The notes below the pieces were generated by a model. That model was not told the DNA's origin. It searched no databases and saw nothing but the letters and a program-made list of their open reading frames with translations. DNA of 64,000 nucleotides from an uncultured Marinobacter sp. (GTDB taxonomy: Bacteria; Pseudomonadota; Gammaproteobacteria; Pseudomonadales; Oleiphilaceae): the NCBI RefSeq assembly GCF_947488835.1, contig NZ_CANLBK010000001.1, forward strand, positions 1,550,001-1,614,000. Direction: 5' to 3'. Position numbers and translations under genes: made by a program. The stretch's first letter is position 1. Every line of letters starts with the position of its first letter. Positions 51,568 through 59,868 of this stretch are shown here, piece after piece.

Positions 51568-52797
51568 ATGACAAGCCTGTTAAACAACCCTGAATTCTGG
51601 CAATACCTCAGTATTCCCGTTATTGCCGCCCTGATTGGCTGGATCACTAACTGGCTGGCCATCAAAATGACCTTCTTCCCCCTGGAGTTTATTGGCAAAC
51701 CTCCACTGCTGGGCTGGCAGGGCATCATTCCATCAAAAGCCGAGAAAATGGCCGCCATCGCCGTAGATGCCACCATTTCGAAAATCGGCACTGTGCGGGA
51801 AATTTTCGAGCAGATTGACCCAAAGGTACTCGCCGCTCACATTGTCCACTCGGTAGAGCCCCGCATCGAAGAATATGTGGATGAAATGATGCTGCGGGAG
51901 TACCCGACATTCTGGGAGAACCTACCCGCTTCCGCTCGAAAAATGGTCTACGACAGGGTTCGCAGGTCCACACCGCAACTCGTGGACAACCTGGTCGACG
52001 ATATTGCCAACAACATCGAAGATCTGCTCGATATCAAAACCATGACCATCGAAAAATTATCAGCCGACAAACAGCTTCTTAACCGTATTTTCCTCGAGTG
52101 CGGCGATGCAGAGTTTCGTTTTATTGTGAATTCCGGCTTCTATTTCGGCTTCCTGTTCGGCCTTATTCAAATGGCTGTCTGGTACGCTTACCAAAGCTGG
52201 TGGGTACTGCCGTTTTTCGGTTTGCTGGTGGGCTGGGCAACCAACTGGATTGCACTGAACGTTATTTTCCGGCCGCTCCATGCCAAAAAGATTGGCCCAT
52301 TCAATATTCAGGGTCTATTCCTCAAACGGCAACCGGAGGTGGCCCAGTCGTTCTGCCACATCATCACCCACGAAATCCTCACGGTTGGCAATATCATCGG
52401 CGCCATAATGGAAGGCCCCAAGGGTGATCGCGCACGCAACATGGTGAAAAAACACATCAAACCACTGGTGGATGAAACCGCGGGTATGGGCAAAGCGCTA
52501 ACCCAAATGGCATTCGGCCCAACCGGCTTTGCCACTTTGAAAAACCAGGTGGGCGAAAAGGCCATCGAGATATCAAAAACATCCTTTAACAACCCGATGT
52601 TTCAAACTGACCGAGCCCGGGCGGTTGAGGCCATTATGGTGGAGCGAATGATTGCCCTGTCATCGGAAGAGTTTCAGGATTTGCTCCGCCCGTGCTTCCA
52701 GGAAGACGAAATCAAGCTGATTCTTGTGGGCGCATTTCTTGGTTTTTCGGCAGGTGTCTGCCAGCTCATTTTTGTATTCGGTGGGGCAGTGATCTAA
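51568..52797 (+). CDS. DUF445 membrane protein
   Basis: A 409-aa protein with an N-terminal helix (about residues 9-30, PVIAALIGWITNWLAIKMTF), two helices in the middle (about 187-225, ending GWATNWIALNVIFRPL) and a C-terminal helix (about 388-409). The GWxTNWxA repeat before and after the first soluble region is diagnostic of DUF445. Large helical domains lie between the membrane parts. The family is widespread but of unknown function. It is transcribed from a region with no clear promoter box between rsmE and this gene. Confidence 0.9.
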   Translation: MTSLLNNPEFWQYLSIPVIAALIGWITNWLAIKMTFFPLEFIGKPPLLGWQGIIPSKAEKMAAIAVDATISKIGTVREIFEQIDPKVLAAHIVHSVEPRIEEYVDEMMLREYPTFWENLPASARKMVYDRVRRSTPQLVDNLVDDIANNIEDLLDIKTMTIEKLSADKQLLNRIFLECGDAEFRFIVNSGFYFGFLFGLIQMAVWYAYQSWWVLPFFGLLVGWATNWIALNVIFRPLHAKKIGPFNIQGLFLKRQPEVAQSFCHIITHEILTVGNIIGAIMEGPKGDRARNMVKKHIKPLVDETAGMGKALTQMAFGPTGFATLKNQVGEKAIEISKTSFNNPMFQTDRARAVEAIMVERMIALSSEEFQDLLRPCFQEDEIKLILVGAFLGFSAGVCQLIFVFGGAVI

Positions 52798-52905
52798 ATA
52801 GTTTACTGGCAGCAACGGTTTGGCCTGTGCAATGCAACAATGGCCCCCTATACTGCAAGTTGCAGGCACGTACAGTTTCACGACTGATTCACTCGGAGGC
52901 ATTGG

Positions 52906-53946
52906 ATGCCAGGCTTCTTTTCCTGGATAGCAGGATTTTTTAAAACCGAACAACCGTCATCTCCTCCGGCTCCTGAGGCGCGGCTGTTCAATCCTGCGAA
53001 AACTGCTGAGCCCACCGAATCAGTCCAGACCGCACATAGCCTGACGATGCAACTTGAAGAAAACCTCTTCTGCTGGCTACTCGATACCGGCCCCTCCAAG
53101 CTGCGCGATGAACAATCGTTATCCGAACGCGCTCTTCAAGAGCTCGAATACCGCCTCTCGAACAGAAAAATGAAAGAGCTGCCACGGCAGCCCATGACGC
53201 TTCCCATGCTTATGAGAGCGCTATCTGATGAGTCCGGCGACCGGCAGAAGCTGAGTCAGATTATTCTGGGTGACCCCGCCCTCACCAATCAGATACTGCA
53301 GATTGCCAACAGCCCTTATTTCCGCACCGGCGATCACACCATTGAATCCGTCGACCAAGCTGTATTCATCCTTGGCATTGATGGTATACGGAACGTGATT
53401 TCAGCGGCCGTTATGCGCCCCATGATGGCGGCCCGAAATAGCCGGGAAGCACTGTTTGCCCAGCGTGCCTGGCAATGGGGCCTTACTTGCGCTCGAGCAG
53501 CAGAGTTTATAGCAAAACTTCGTGGGGAGGATGCAAGCACATGCTTCACCGTTGGTCTGCTACCGGCACTATCCTATATTACCCTTCGCAGGGAGCTGCA
53601 GCATATCTGCAAGGCTCAGCCTGGCGCCGGGGAACCAGATATGGTGTTGATTCGCACAGCGCTGGCACGCTACCAGTGGGTAGCGGCTCAGATGATTGCA
53701 AGTGAGTGGGGGCTTCCACCCAAGTACCACGCGTACCTTTTGTCTGCAGAACGCCCAGCGCCGGCTCGGGACGGAGCAACACTGGTGGATGGTATGGTGC
53801 TAGGCAGCCGTGAAGTATTGCGCCATGCCCACCAACGCAACCTGCCTGAAGAAGACCTGGAGAAAATCATAAGTCTTAACTCTGAACAGACAGGCCGCGT
53901 GCGCGCAGCCTTGAAAGCCGCGCTCAGCGAAGGCGCTCGGGGCTAA
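52906..53946 (+). CDS. HDOD-domain protein
   Basis: A 346-aa protein. The N-terminal part (about residues 1-100) has a short hydrophobic start (MPGFFSWIAGFFK) and a helical segment; the HDOD domain spans about 100-310, with QPMTLPMLMRALSDESGD and LSQIILGDPALTNQILQIAN plus SPYFRTG. The metal-binding His-Asp of true HD phosphodiesterases are not evident, as in most HDOD proteins, which act as signalling adaptors. ATG 52906 has GGAGG upstream. Its last 23 nt overlap the stop of the convergent yihY gene. Confidence 0.88.
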   Translation: MPGFFSWIAGFFKTEQPSSPPAPEARLFNPAKTAEPTESVQTAHSLTMQLEENLFCWLLDTGPSKLRDEQSLSERALQELEYRLSNRKMKELPRQPMTLPMLMRALSDESGDRQKLSQIILGDPALTNQILQIANSPYFRTGDHTIESVDQAVFILGIDGIRNVISAAVMRPMMAARNSREALFAQRAWQWGLTCARAAEFIAKLRGEDASTCFTVGLLPALSYITLRRELQHICKAQPGAGEPDMVLIRTALARYQWVAAQMIASEWGLPPKYHAYLLSAERPAPARDGATLVDGMVLGSREVLRHAHQRNLPEEDLEKIISLNSEQTGRVRAALKAALSEGARG

Positions 53947-55258
53947 CTTCTGCGGCAATGCCATTTTTGAGCAAGGCAGCAAACGTGGTGGATTCATTCT
54001 CCCGCTCGCCTTTGAGCAATTCAGGGGGAAACACCGGAGGTAGCCGATCAACTACGCGATCCTCGTCATGGCGCACGGCTTTCAGCACATCCCCCACCGT
54101 AATAAGGTCCAACGCCCGCCCCGGCACCAACTGATCACCCTGGCGTCCAGCAAGCGTGAGCATGCCGGCACGAATCAGCTTGTCACTTACGCCTCGCGTA
54201 ACCTCTCCCGGTACTCGTAAGGATTGCTCCAGAACCTCCTGCTGCGGTGCTTTGCCGCCCTCACTGAACGGGCGAGCCACCAGCCACATCATCGCCAAGG
54301 CAACCTTTTCCTGAAGCTCCGGAGACAGTTGAACATGACTGCGCTTGGCAACCGAACCCGGGTTTTGCAAGTAGAACGCCAGGCTGGCGCCCAAAAGCAG
54401 AATCATCCAGTTCAGGTATATCCAGGTCAGCATGATAATGCCGATCGCAAAGCTGGAGTATATCGCTGCGTACTTGGCAGAACCTGCGACAAACGACGCA
54501 AACAACATTCCACCAGCTTGCCAGGAAACCCCGGCCACCAGGCCGCCAATAAACGCATACCGTAGCTTTACGCGGGTGTTGGGCATAAACACATAGACGA
54601 AGGTGAAAGCGCCCACTACAAGAAAGAATGGCGTAAAGCGGCTGACGACAAGAATCAGTGTGCCAAACGGCTCAATGGCGATCAGAGTCTGAACAAACGA
54701 TGAAGAGAAGATCGTCGCGCTTACGCCAATTGCCGACACCATCAAAAGTGGCCCGACCATGATAACGCTCAGGTAGTTACTGAACCTCTGGGCCACGGAA
54801 CGCATTTCTGGCACCCGCCAGATCATATTGAACGATCGCTCTATTTTCTGCACCAGCGACACCACAGTGTATACAAGCAGCGCCAAGCCCACGGAGCCCA
54901 GCACCCCCACCTTCATGTTGTCGACGAAGCCAAGTATGCGCTCCGCCATCTCAACGCCTTCAGGCCCCATGGGCTGAAAGAACTGAAACAGAAAAGGTTC
55001 CATGCGCTGATGCACACCCAGCGCTTTCAGCACCGAAAAACTCAAAGCCAGCAGCGGCACAATGCTTAGCAGCGTGGTGTATACCAGGCTCATGGCATGC
55101 AGGGTTAACTGGCCGCTGACAACATCACGTATGAGTGCATAAATGGAACGCCCGGCCTTGTATAACAGGGTCCAAGGCCAGGTTTGCGGCGGATTCGGGT
55201 TTGCAAGAATCCATGTCTCTGCTGCCTGGAGTCGTTCTTTGAATTGAAAGGAGGCCAC
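53924..55258 (-). CDS. yihY: YihY/BrkB-family inner-membrane protein
   Basis: A 444-aa protein with six hydrophobic helices between residues 45 and 300 and a soluble C-terminal part. Family features: SLVYTTLLSIVPLLALSFSV near the first helix, then PFFLVVGAFTFVYVFMPNTR and the SFAIGIIMLTWIYLNWMILL region. The C-terminal 140 residues contain a winged-helix-like segment (GVSDKLIRAGMLTL). GTG 55258 follows AGGACG by 5 bases. It is longer than E. coli YihY (290 aa) owing to this tail. Function unknown. Confidence 0.9.
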   Translation of the reverse strand: MASFQFKERLQAAETWILANPNPPQTWPWTLLYKAGRSIYALIRDVVSGQLTLHAMSLVYTTLLSIVPLLALSFSVLKALGVHQRMEPFLFQFFQPMGPEGVEMAERILGFVDNMKVGVLGSVGLALLVYTVVSLVQKIERSFNMIWRVPEMRSVAQRFSNYLSVIMVGPLLMVSAIGVSATIFSSSFVQTLIAIEPFGTLILVVSRFTPFFLVVGAFTFVYVFMPNTRVKLRYAFIGGLVAGVSWQAGGMLFASFVAGSAKYAAIYSSFAIGIIMLTWIYLNWMILLLGASLAFYLQNPGSVAKRSHVQLSPELQEKVALAMMWLVARPFSEGGKAPQQEVLEQSLRVPGEVTRGVSDKLIRAGMLTLAGRQGDQLVPGRALDLITVGDVLKAVRHDEDRVVDRLPPVFPPELLKGERENESTTFAALLKNGIAAEVSPERLR

Positions 55259-55354
55259 TTAACGTCCTGTTTTATCTGATGCAACGAGAAAGTACCCTCA
55301 ACGGATACGAAACGGAATCAGTATGGCCTACTTTTCTGTTTTAAGGAAAACAGG

Positions 55355-55957
55355 CTACCAGGAAACCGACTTGTCAGAACCCCGTTTGATGATGGGGGTT
55401 TCACCTTCCCAAATCGCCAGGCCAGACGCCAGTTCTGTCAGGGACAACTGGATGTAATACTCCACCTGCTGCTCTTTTCCGACTTTGTGGTTACGCTGGA
55501 GAATCTTTCCAGAAAGGCTCAAGTCAGGCGCTTGAAGCGTGCCTTTGCGCTGCACGCCAGACTGATCAAATTCTTCAGAATCACGCAATTCACGCGCCTT
55601 CATATTCATTTCATCTTCCGCACCGTTGAGGCCAACAGCGGTAGTGGTCACAACCTTGCCAGAGCGTAGCAATGACACACGAATCTTTTTGGTGAGCTGG
55701 TCGGTATCAATGCGCTGCATGGTGTCGTTGGTAATACGGCTTACCACCATGATGTAACGGCTGCCGTCCGGGTTGTTCACGGCACCGCTGGAAAGCATAT
55801 CCTCTACAGCGTCGGTTGCCGCTTTTTCAAAGTCCCGGTAATCCATGGTCATTGCTACCGGGCCATCGTCTGCGGCCGGATCAATATAACGGGTGGGCGC
55901 GGCACAGCCGGCCAAAACGGCAATACCGGCGGAGATGGCGAGGGCACGTATCAACAT
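55355..55957 (-). CDS. lpoB: Penicillin-binding protein activator lipoprotein LpoB
   Basis: A 200-aa outer-membrane lipoprotein with lipobox LAGC (Cys18). LpoB reaches through the periplasm to activate the PBP1b synthase. Conserved parts are YRDFEKAATDAVEDMLSSG and YYIQLSLTELASGLAIWEGE. The Pro/Gln-rich linker of E. coli LpoB is missing here: the Cys is followed by only about 15 residues before the domain. It is the last of three genes (COG3014, YcfL-like, lpoB), an order known from Vibrio and relatives. Confidence 0.92.
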   Translation of the reverse strand: MLIRALAISAGIAVLAGCAAPTRYIDPAADDGPVAMTMDYRDFEKAATDAVEDMLSSGAVNNPDGSRYIMVVSRITNDTMQRIDTDQLTKKIRVSLLRSGKVVTTTAVGLNGAEDEMNMKARELRDSEEFDQSGVQRKGTLQAPDLSLSGKILQRNHKVGKEQQVEYYIQLSLTELASGLAIWEGETPIIKRGSDKSVSW

Positions 55958-55969
55958 TGGTTTTTCCTT

Positions 55970-56362
55970 TTATTTAGGTTCACGAAGATGTAACTGGAAG
56001 CTGGTGGCACGGGCATGCGGAGCCGTCGCTTTAAAATAGCGGGTCTGGCCAGTTAGCAGTGTCGCTTGGCGGTAGCTCTCGCCGACACCCTTCACCACCA
56101 TACCGACGTCGTCGAACCAGGTGACCTTCCACCCCAGCTCAGTGTGTGATCTCGCTTCCACAGCAAATTGCACCTGCAGTAGGCTGCCGCCATCGGGCAG
56201 TGTCAGCCTCGATTTAAAGAGTTCTGTCACATCTGCGGTATAGACCACTTCGGGATCGACCCTCAGTTCTTGTCGGTCGATCATAGTACTGTTGGTTTCT
56301 GGTTGAGTGGCACAGCCCGCCAAACCAAGAACCAGCATGCTGGCCAAGAATAACGATTTCAT
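55970..56362 (-). CDS. ycfL: YcfL-family (DUF1425) lipoprotein
   Basis: A 130-aa lipoprotein: MKSLFLASMLVLGLAGC is the signal with lipobox LAGC (Cys17). The DUF1425 domain follows: VQFAVEARSHTELGWKVTWF, then GVGESYRQATLL and the C-terminal ATSFQLHL. ATG 56362 is chosen because AGG lies 8-9 bases upstream; the frame extends to 56455. It sits between the COG3014 gene (52 nt) and lpoB (12 nt). Function unknown, probably in the same envelope process as lpoB. Confidence 0.9.
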   Translation of the reverse strand: MKSLFLASMLVLGLAGCATQPETNSTMIDRQELRVDPEVVYTADVTELFKSRLTLPDGGSLLQVQFAVEARSHTELGWKVTWFDDVGMVVKGVGESYRQATLLTGQTRYFKATAPHARATSFQLHLREPK

Positions 56363-56414
56363 AACGAACATCCTGTTTTTCTGGTGTATTGAACTACTTG
56401 ATCCGGAAAACCCG

Positions 56415-57902
56415 TCAAGGTTCATGCTCCTTGGGAAAGCGTGCAAACGTCGCATTCGTTTTACCCTGCAAATCCATGATTATGACCGTTGCCGGTGCCT
56501 GTGAGGTCGGTTGCTTAACATACACCAGGGTAAAGGGCTGTTGTGGAATTTCCAGGTTACCCAATGCCTCACCCCGATGGCCCAACAGTGTCAGACGCCC
56601 ATTGTCCGGGCGGTCAATGCGAGCGGCCTGCCAATGGTTGGGCAATGCCTGCCAACTGCGCAAATCAGCCTGGGTTGTTGCAATAGTTAACACGGTCGCG
56701 AAAAGCTGCCCTATTGGGCCGAACTGGTCAGCAGCTTCCTTTTGCAGAACCGCCTTGCCAATCGCCGATGTAACGGCCCGGGCCAACACACCCGGAAAGC
56801 GCTCTTTCATTTCGGTACGAAACACCTTGCCCATATCCGAAATTCGTTTAGTTCGTACCACCTGACCAGCTGCGTCTGAGACACCAATACTTCCAGGTAT
56901 AGCTGAGCGTTCAGCGTATTCAGGCAAGGCAATACCAAAATAGGCCGGCACTTGCTGGTTGCCCTGAAGCAACAATAAAGGCACATCGAGGCGCGCTTCC
57001 CGAAGCACCGGTCCCAACCCGTTTTCATACACAACCCACACCTGAGAAGGCAAGACTGCCCGACTCAGGGAACCGGAGGCAAGGTCAATCGCCAAATCTG
57101 CATCGGCTCGCAACACCGCGCTTTGCGGGCTCATTTCAGCCACCCGTTTGAGTGAGGTGGCAGCACGTTCGTAATCAGCGCCGCCTTCGGCATTTGCCAG
57201 GAAATAGATGCCATGGAGCCAGGTGCTTGCAGGCACAATAAATTCGGGGAAAACCGACCAGGTCGAGGATGATCCGTAGCGATTCTGAACCGCCGACTGA
57301 AAACTTTTACTGTCGAGGCTGCTTTGAACCATAGAGGCTTTTTTGTTTCCGCTCAGGGCCTCATTTTTCAGCACTGCTTGCTGCTCCGCGATTTCTTTGC
57401 GGAAAAAGTCGACGGCGCGGCGGGTACGATCATTGGCTCTATTAAATTCCACTCTGGCGTAGTCATTATTGCCCTCAGCCAGAAAAGCCAGTGCTTTATA
57501 GGTGTTGACCAGAACCGCCTCAGACATCAGCGCCTTGTAGTCGCGCTCGGAGTCGTTAACCATCACCGCCATCAACCCTTCCACGGTGTTTTCAAGCAGC
57601 CCTGCCGTGTCGAGGTTTTTCATTCCCTCTTCCGCCAGATCATAAGCCGCTATAGATTCACTGTTGCGATCGGTCAGGCGGTACATTTCACCCTGATGCA
57701 GCAATTCGAGCAGGTGCGCCTCGGCATCCACTGGCTTGTTTTCGGGCTCGCTAAAGCTCACAGCCTTCAGTGCGGAGCGGTAGTCTCCAGTAGCATAGGC
57801 TGAGTTGAATAAGGCCAACTGGTCACGATGCTGTGCTGTAGAACATCCTGAAAGGACGGCCGCCGCAATGACTGCAAAAACCACGTGCCAAGGTTTTATC
57901 AA
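56415..57902 (-). CDS. COG3014-family lipoprotein
   Basis: A 495-aa lipoprotein with lipobox LSGC (Cys20). The N-terminal half has TPR-like helical features (LFNSAYATGDYRSALKAVSF, and LLHQGEMYRLTDRNSESIAAYDLAEE). The C-terminal half is a mixed domain with SAIPGSIGVSDAAG and IPQQPFTLVYVKQ. This COG3014 family is encoded upstream of YcfL and LpoB in several gammaproteobacteria. The start is TTG 57902, with AAGG nine bases upstream; no ATG gives the signal sequence in full. Probable role: lipoprotein partner in peptidoglycan synthesis, inferred from neighbours. Confidence 0.87.
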   Translation of the reverse strand: MIKPWHVVFAVIAAAVLSGCSTAQHRDQLALFNSAYATGDYRSALKAVSFSEPENKPVDAEAHLLELLHQGEMYRLTDRNSESIAAYDLAEEGMKNLDTAGLLENTVEGLMAVMVNDSERDYKALMSEAVLVNTYKALAFLAEGNNDYARVEFNRANDRTRRAVDFFRKEIAEQQAVLKNEALSGNKKASMVQSSLDSKSFQSAVQNRYGSSSTWSVFPEFIVPASTWLHGIYFLANAEGGADYERAATSLKRVAEMSPQSAVLRADADLAIDLASGSLSRAVLPSQVWVVYENGLGPVLREARLDVPLLLLQGNQQVPAYFGIALPEYAERSAIPGSIGVSDAAGQVVRTKRISDMGKVFRTEMKERFPGVLARAVTSAIGKAVLQKEAADQFGPIGQLFATVLTIATTQADLRSWQALPNHWQAARIDRPDNGRLTLLGHRGEALGNLEIPQQPFTLVYVKQPTSQAPATVIIMDLQGKTNATFARFPKEHEP

Positions 57903-57965
57903 ACCGTCATACCTTGCAAACCATAGCCCCCTGTCACCCTCTATCGCCCCCTGCCCGCTGATCCA

Positions 57966-58901
57966 TCAAGAAGCCGATGCAAGATTATGCGCGGTAATCT
58001 CTACAATCCGCTGCCGCGCTTCGCGACTGGCCCATGCTGAGTGCGGGGTAACAATCAGATTCGGAATTCCATCAACGAGTAGCGGGTTGCCGTTTCGCGG
58101 CGGCTCTTCCGTCAACACATCAAATCCGGCGCCTCCGATAACACCATTGCGAAGTGCGTCGGCAAGCGCCTGCTCGTCTACCAGGCCACCACGGCTGGTA
58201 TTTATCAGCAAGGCATCCGGCTTCATCAGCTGTAACTCACGGGCACCAATCAAATGTCGGGTTTCATCCGTGAGCAGGCAGTGCAGCGAGAGCACGTCTG
58301 CCTGTGGCAGCAACTCATCAAGCGGTATCCGCGAGTAGCCGTCAACCTCCCCCGCCGCCTGCCCGGGGCGAGCACCGACCAGTATCCTCATGCCAAAGGC
58401 TTTGGCCCGCTCAGCAACCCCCTGCCCCAGGTCGCCATAGCCGATGATACCCAGAGTTCGGCCTTCCAGCTCCAGGATCGGATGGTTCATCAGGCAAAAC
58501 ATGTCGCTTCTTCCCCAGCGCCCTGCCCTCACATCGCGATCATAATCCAACAGGCGAGTTGCCAGTGCCAGCATCAGTGCCATAGTGTGCTGTGCCACCG
58601 TTGAACGCCCGTAATTCGTAACATTAAGCACTCGAATGCCGTGATCTTTTGCCGCCTTCAGATCCACGTTGTTCAACCCGGTGGCGACAACAGCAATGGT
58701 TTTCAGCTCCGGGCATTGTTCGATATGCTCCCGGGCAAGCACCACCTTGTTCACCAACACCGTATCAAAGCCCCGAATTCGCTCAAGCACGTCACCGGGT
58801 GATGTCGCGCCATGCTTCACCAGGCCGCCGGTAACCCGCTCAATGGGGGTCAAATCTACATCGTTGCCAAGGGTTGTGGCATCAAGAAACACGGCTTTCA
58901 T
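57966..58901 (-). CDS. D-2-hydroxyacid dehydrogenase (glycerate dehydrogenase/hydroxypyruvate reductase type)
   Basis: A 311-aa NAD(P)-dependent enzyme. The nucleotide-binding loop is GIIGYGDLGQG and the catalytic triad is visible as Arg in INTSRGGLVDE, Glu in FDVLTEEPP and His in VTPHSAWAS. Resemblance is to HprA, which reduces hydroxypyruvate to glycerate, or reversibly oxidises glycerate. The substrate cannot be fixed from sequence. ATG 58901 has AAGGAC upstream; the frame to 58928 adds nine residues without support. It is divergent from tpm. Confidence 0.9.
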   Translation of the reverse strand: MKAVFLDATTLGNDVDLTPIERVTGGLVKHGATSPGDVLERIRGFDTVLVNKVVLAREHIEQCPELKTIAVVATGLNNVDLKAAKDHGIRVLNVTNYGRSTVAQHTMALMLALATRLLDYDRDVRAGRWGRSDMFCLMNHPILELEGRTLGIIGYGDLGQGVAERAKAFGMRILVGARPGQAAGEVDGYSRIPLDELLPQADVLSLHCLLTDETRHLIGARELQLMKPDALLINTSRGGLVDEQALADALRNGVIGGAGFDVLTEEPPRNGNPLLVDGIPNLIVTPHSAWASREARQRIVEITAHNLASAS

Positions 58902-58975
58902 AGGTTTGTCCTTCGTCAATATGCGCAAAGATTAGGGTAGACTGAATCAAACGTCCAAGTAAGGGAGCGACAACC

Positions 58976-59629
58976 ATGGAACATGACTTTTGGCACGAAC
59001 GCTGGAGCAAAAAAGAAATCGGCTTCCACGAAGGCTCCGTGAACAAATACCTGTACGACCACTGGCCCGAACTCTCTGGCGGCGGCACCGAGGGTGTTTT
59101 GGTGCCTTTGTGCGGCAAAGCCCACGATATGTGGTGGCTGCATGATCGCGGGCACCCGGTCATCGGCGTAGAGTTGAGTGAAATCGCCTGCAAGGATTTC
59201 TTTGCTGAGGCTGGCGAGAAGGCCATGGTGCACCCAAGCGAGCCATTTACCACCTTCGCGCACGATAGCCTGCAACTCTGGTGTGGTGATTTCTTTCAAC
59301 TGGTGCCAGCGGACCTGCAACACATCCGTTTGGTATATGACCGCGCGGCTTTGATCGCCTTACCCCCCTCAATGCGCAAGGCCTATGTAGACCATCTTAC
59401 GGCCATCATCCCCGATAACACTCGTATTCTACTCATTACTTTGGATTACAAAGCAAGCATCACCGGGCCGCCATTCAACGTGAGCGATGATGAAGTTCAC
59501 GAGCTCTACCGCGATGACTATGACATCAAGCGTGTTCTTACCAACACCCTTGCCAGCGACAATCCGTTCACCAAACGTAAAGGCCTTGCCAGTGCTACGG
59601 AGAGTGTTTTCCAGCTTACCAAACGCTGA
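58976..59629 (+). CDS. tpm: Thiopurine S-methyltransferase
   Basis: A 217-aa SAM-dependent methyltransferase of the TPMT family. Conserved parts are FWHERWSKKEIGFHEGSVN, VLVPLCGKAHDMWWLHDRGH (SAM site) and VIGVELSEIACKDFF, then YDRAALIALPPSMRKAYVDH. In bacteria it methylates thiopurines and selenium or tellurium compounds. AAGGGAG lies about 7 bases before ATG. It has its own promoter region shared with the divergent dehydrogenase. Confidence 0.95.
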   Translation: MEHDFWHERWSKKEIGFHEGSVNKYLYDHWPELSGGGTEGVLVPLCGKAHDMWWLHDRGHPVIGVELSEIACKDFFAEAGEKAMVHPSEPFTTFAHDSLQLWCGDFFQLVPADLQHIRLVYDRAALIALPPSMRKAYVDHLTAIIPDNTRILLITLDYKASITGPPFNVSDDEVHELYRDDYDIKRVLTNTLASDNPFTKRKGLASATESVFQLTKR

Positions 59630-59868
59630 GGCTGGAGCCTCGGCAATAACACAATTTAATGAACCTTAACCATTTACTGCCTGTCCAACTTGATGACCGT
59701 GAACTAAGCTCAGGTTGAGCAGGCCGAAACCCGACACAGATCGCGGCCGGCCGTAAATGTTGATTCCATCCACCCATAACCAAAACGAATCGCCTGCATG
59801 GCGACCGTAACTCCAACGGGGAAATTGCGTGTATTAAAAGCTGAAAAACAGCGAGCGAGGGGCTACCC

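Noticed and set aside
59630..59868. Sigma-54 promoter for prkA
   Set aside because: No TGGCAC-N5-TTGC-like match was found in the upstream region, although the E. coli yeaG gene responds to nitrogen starvation.
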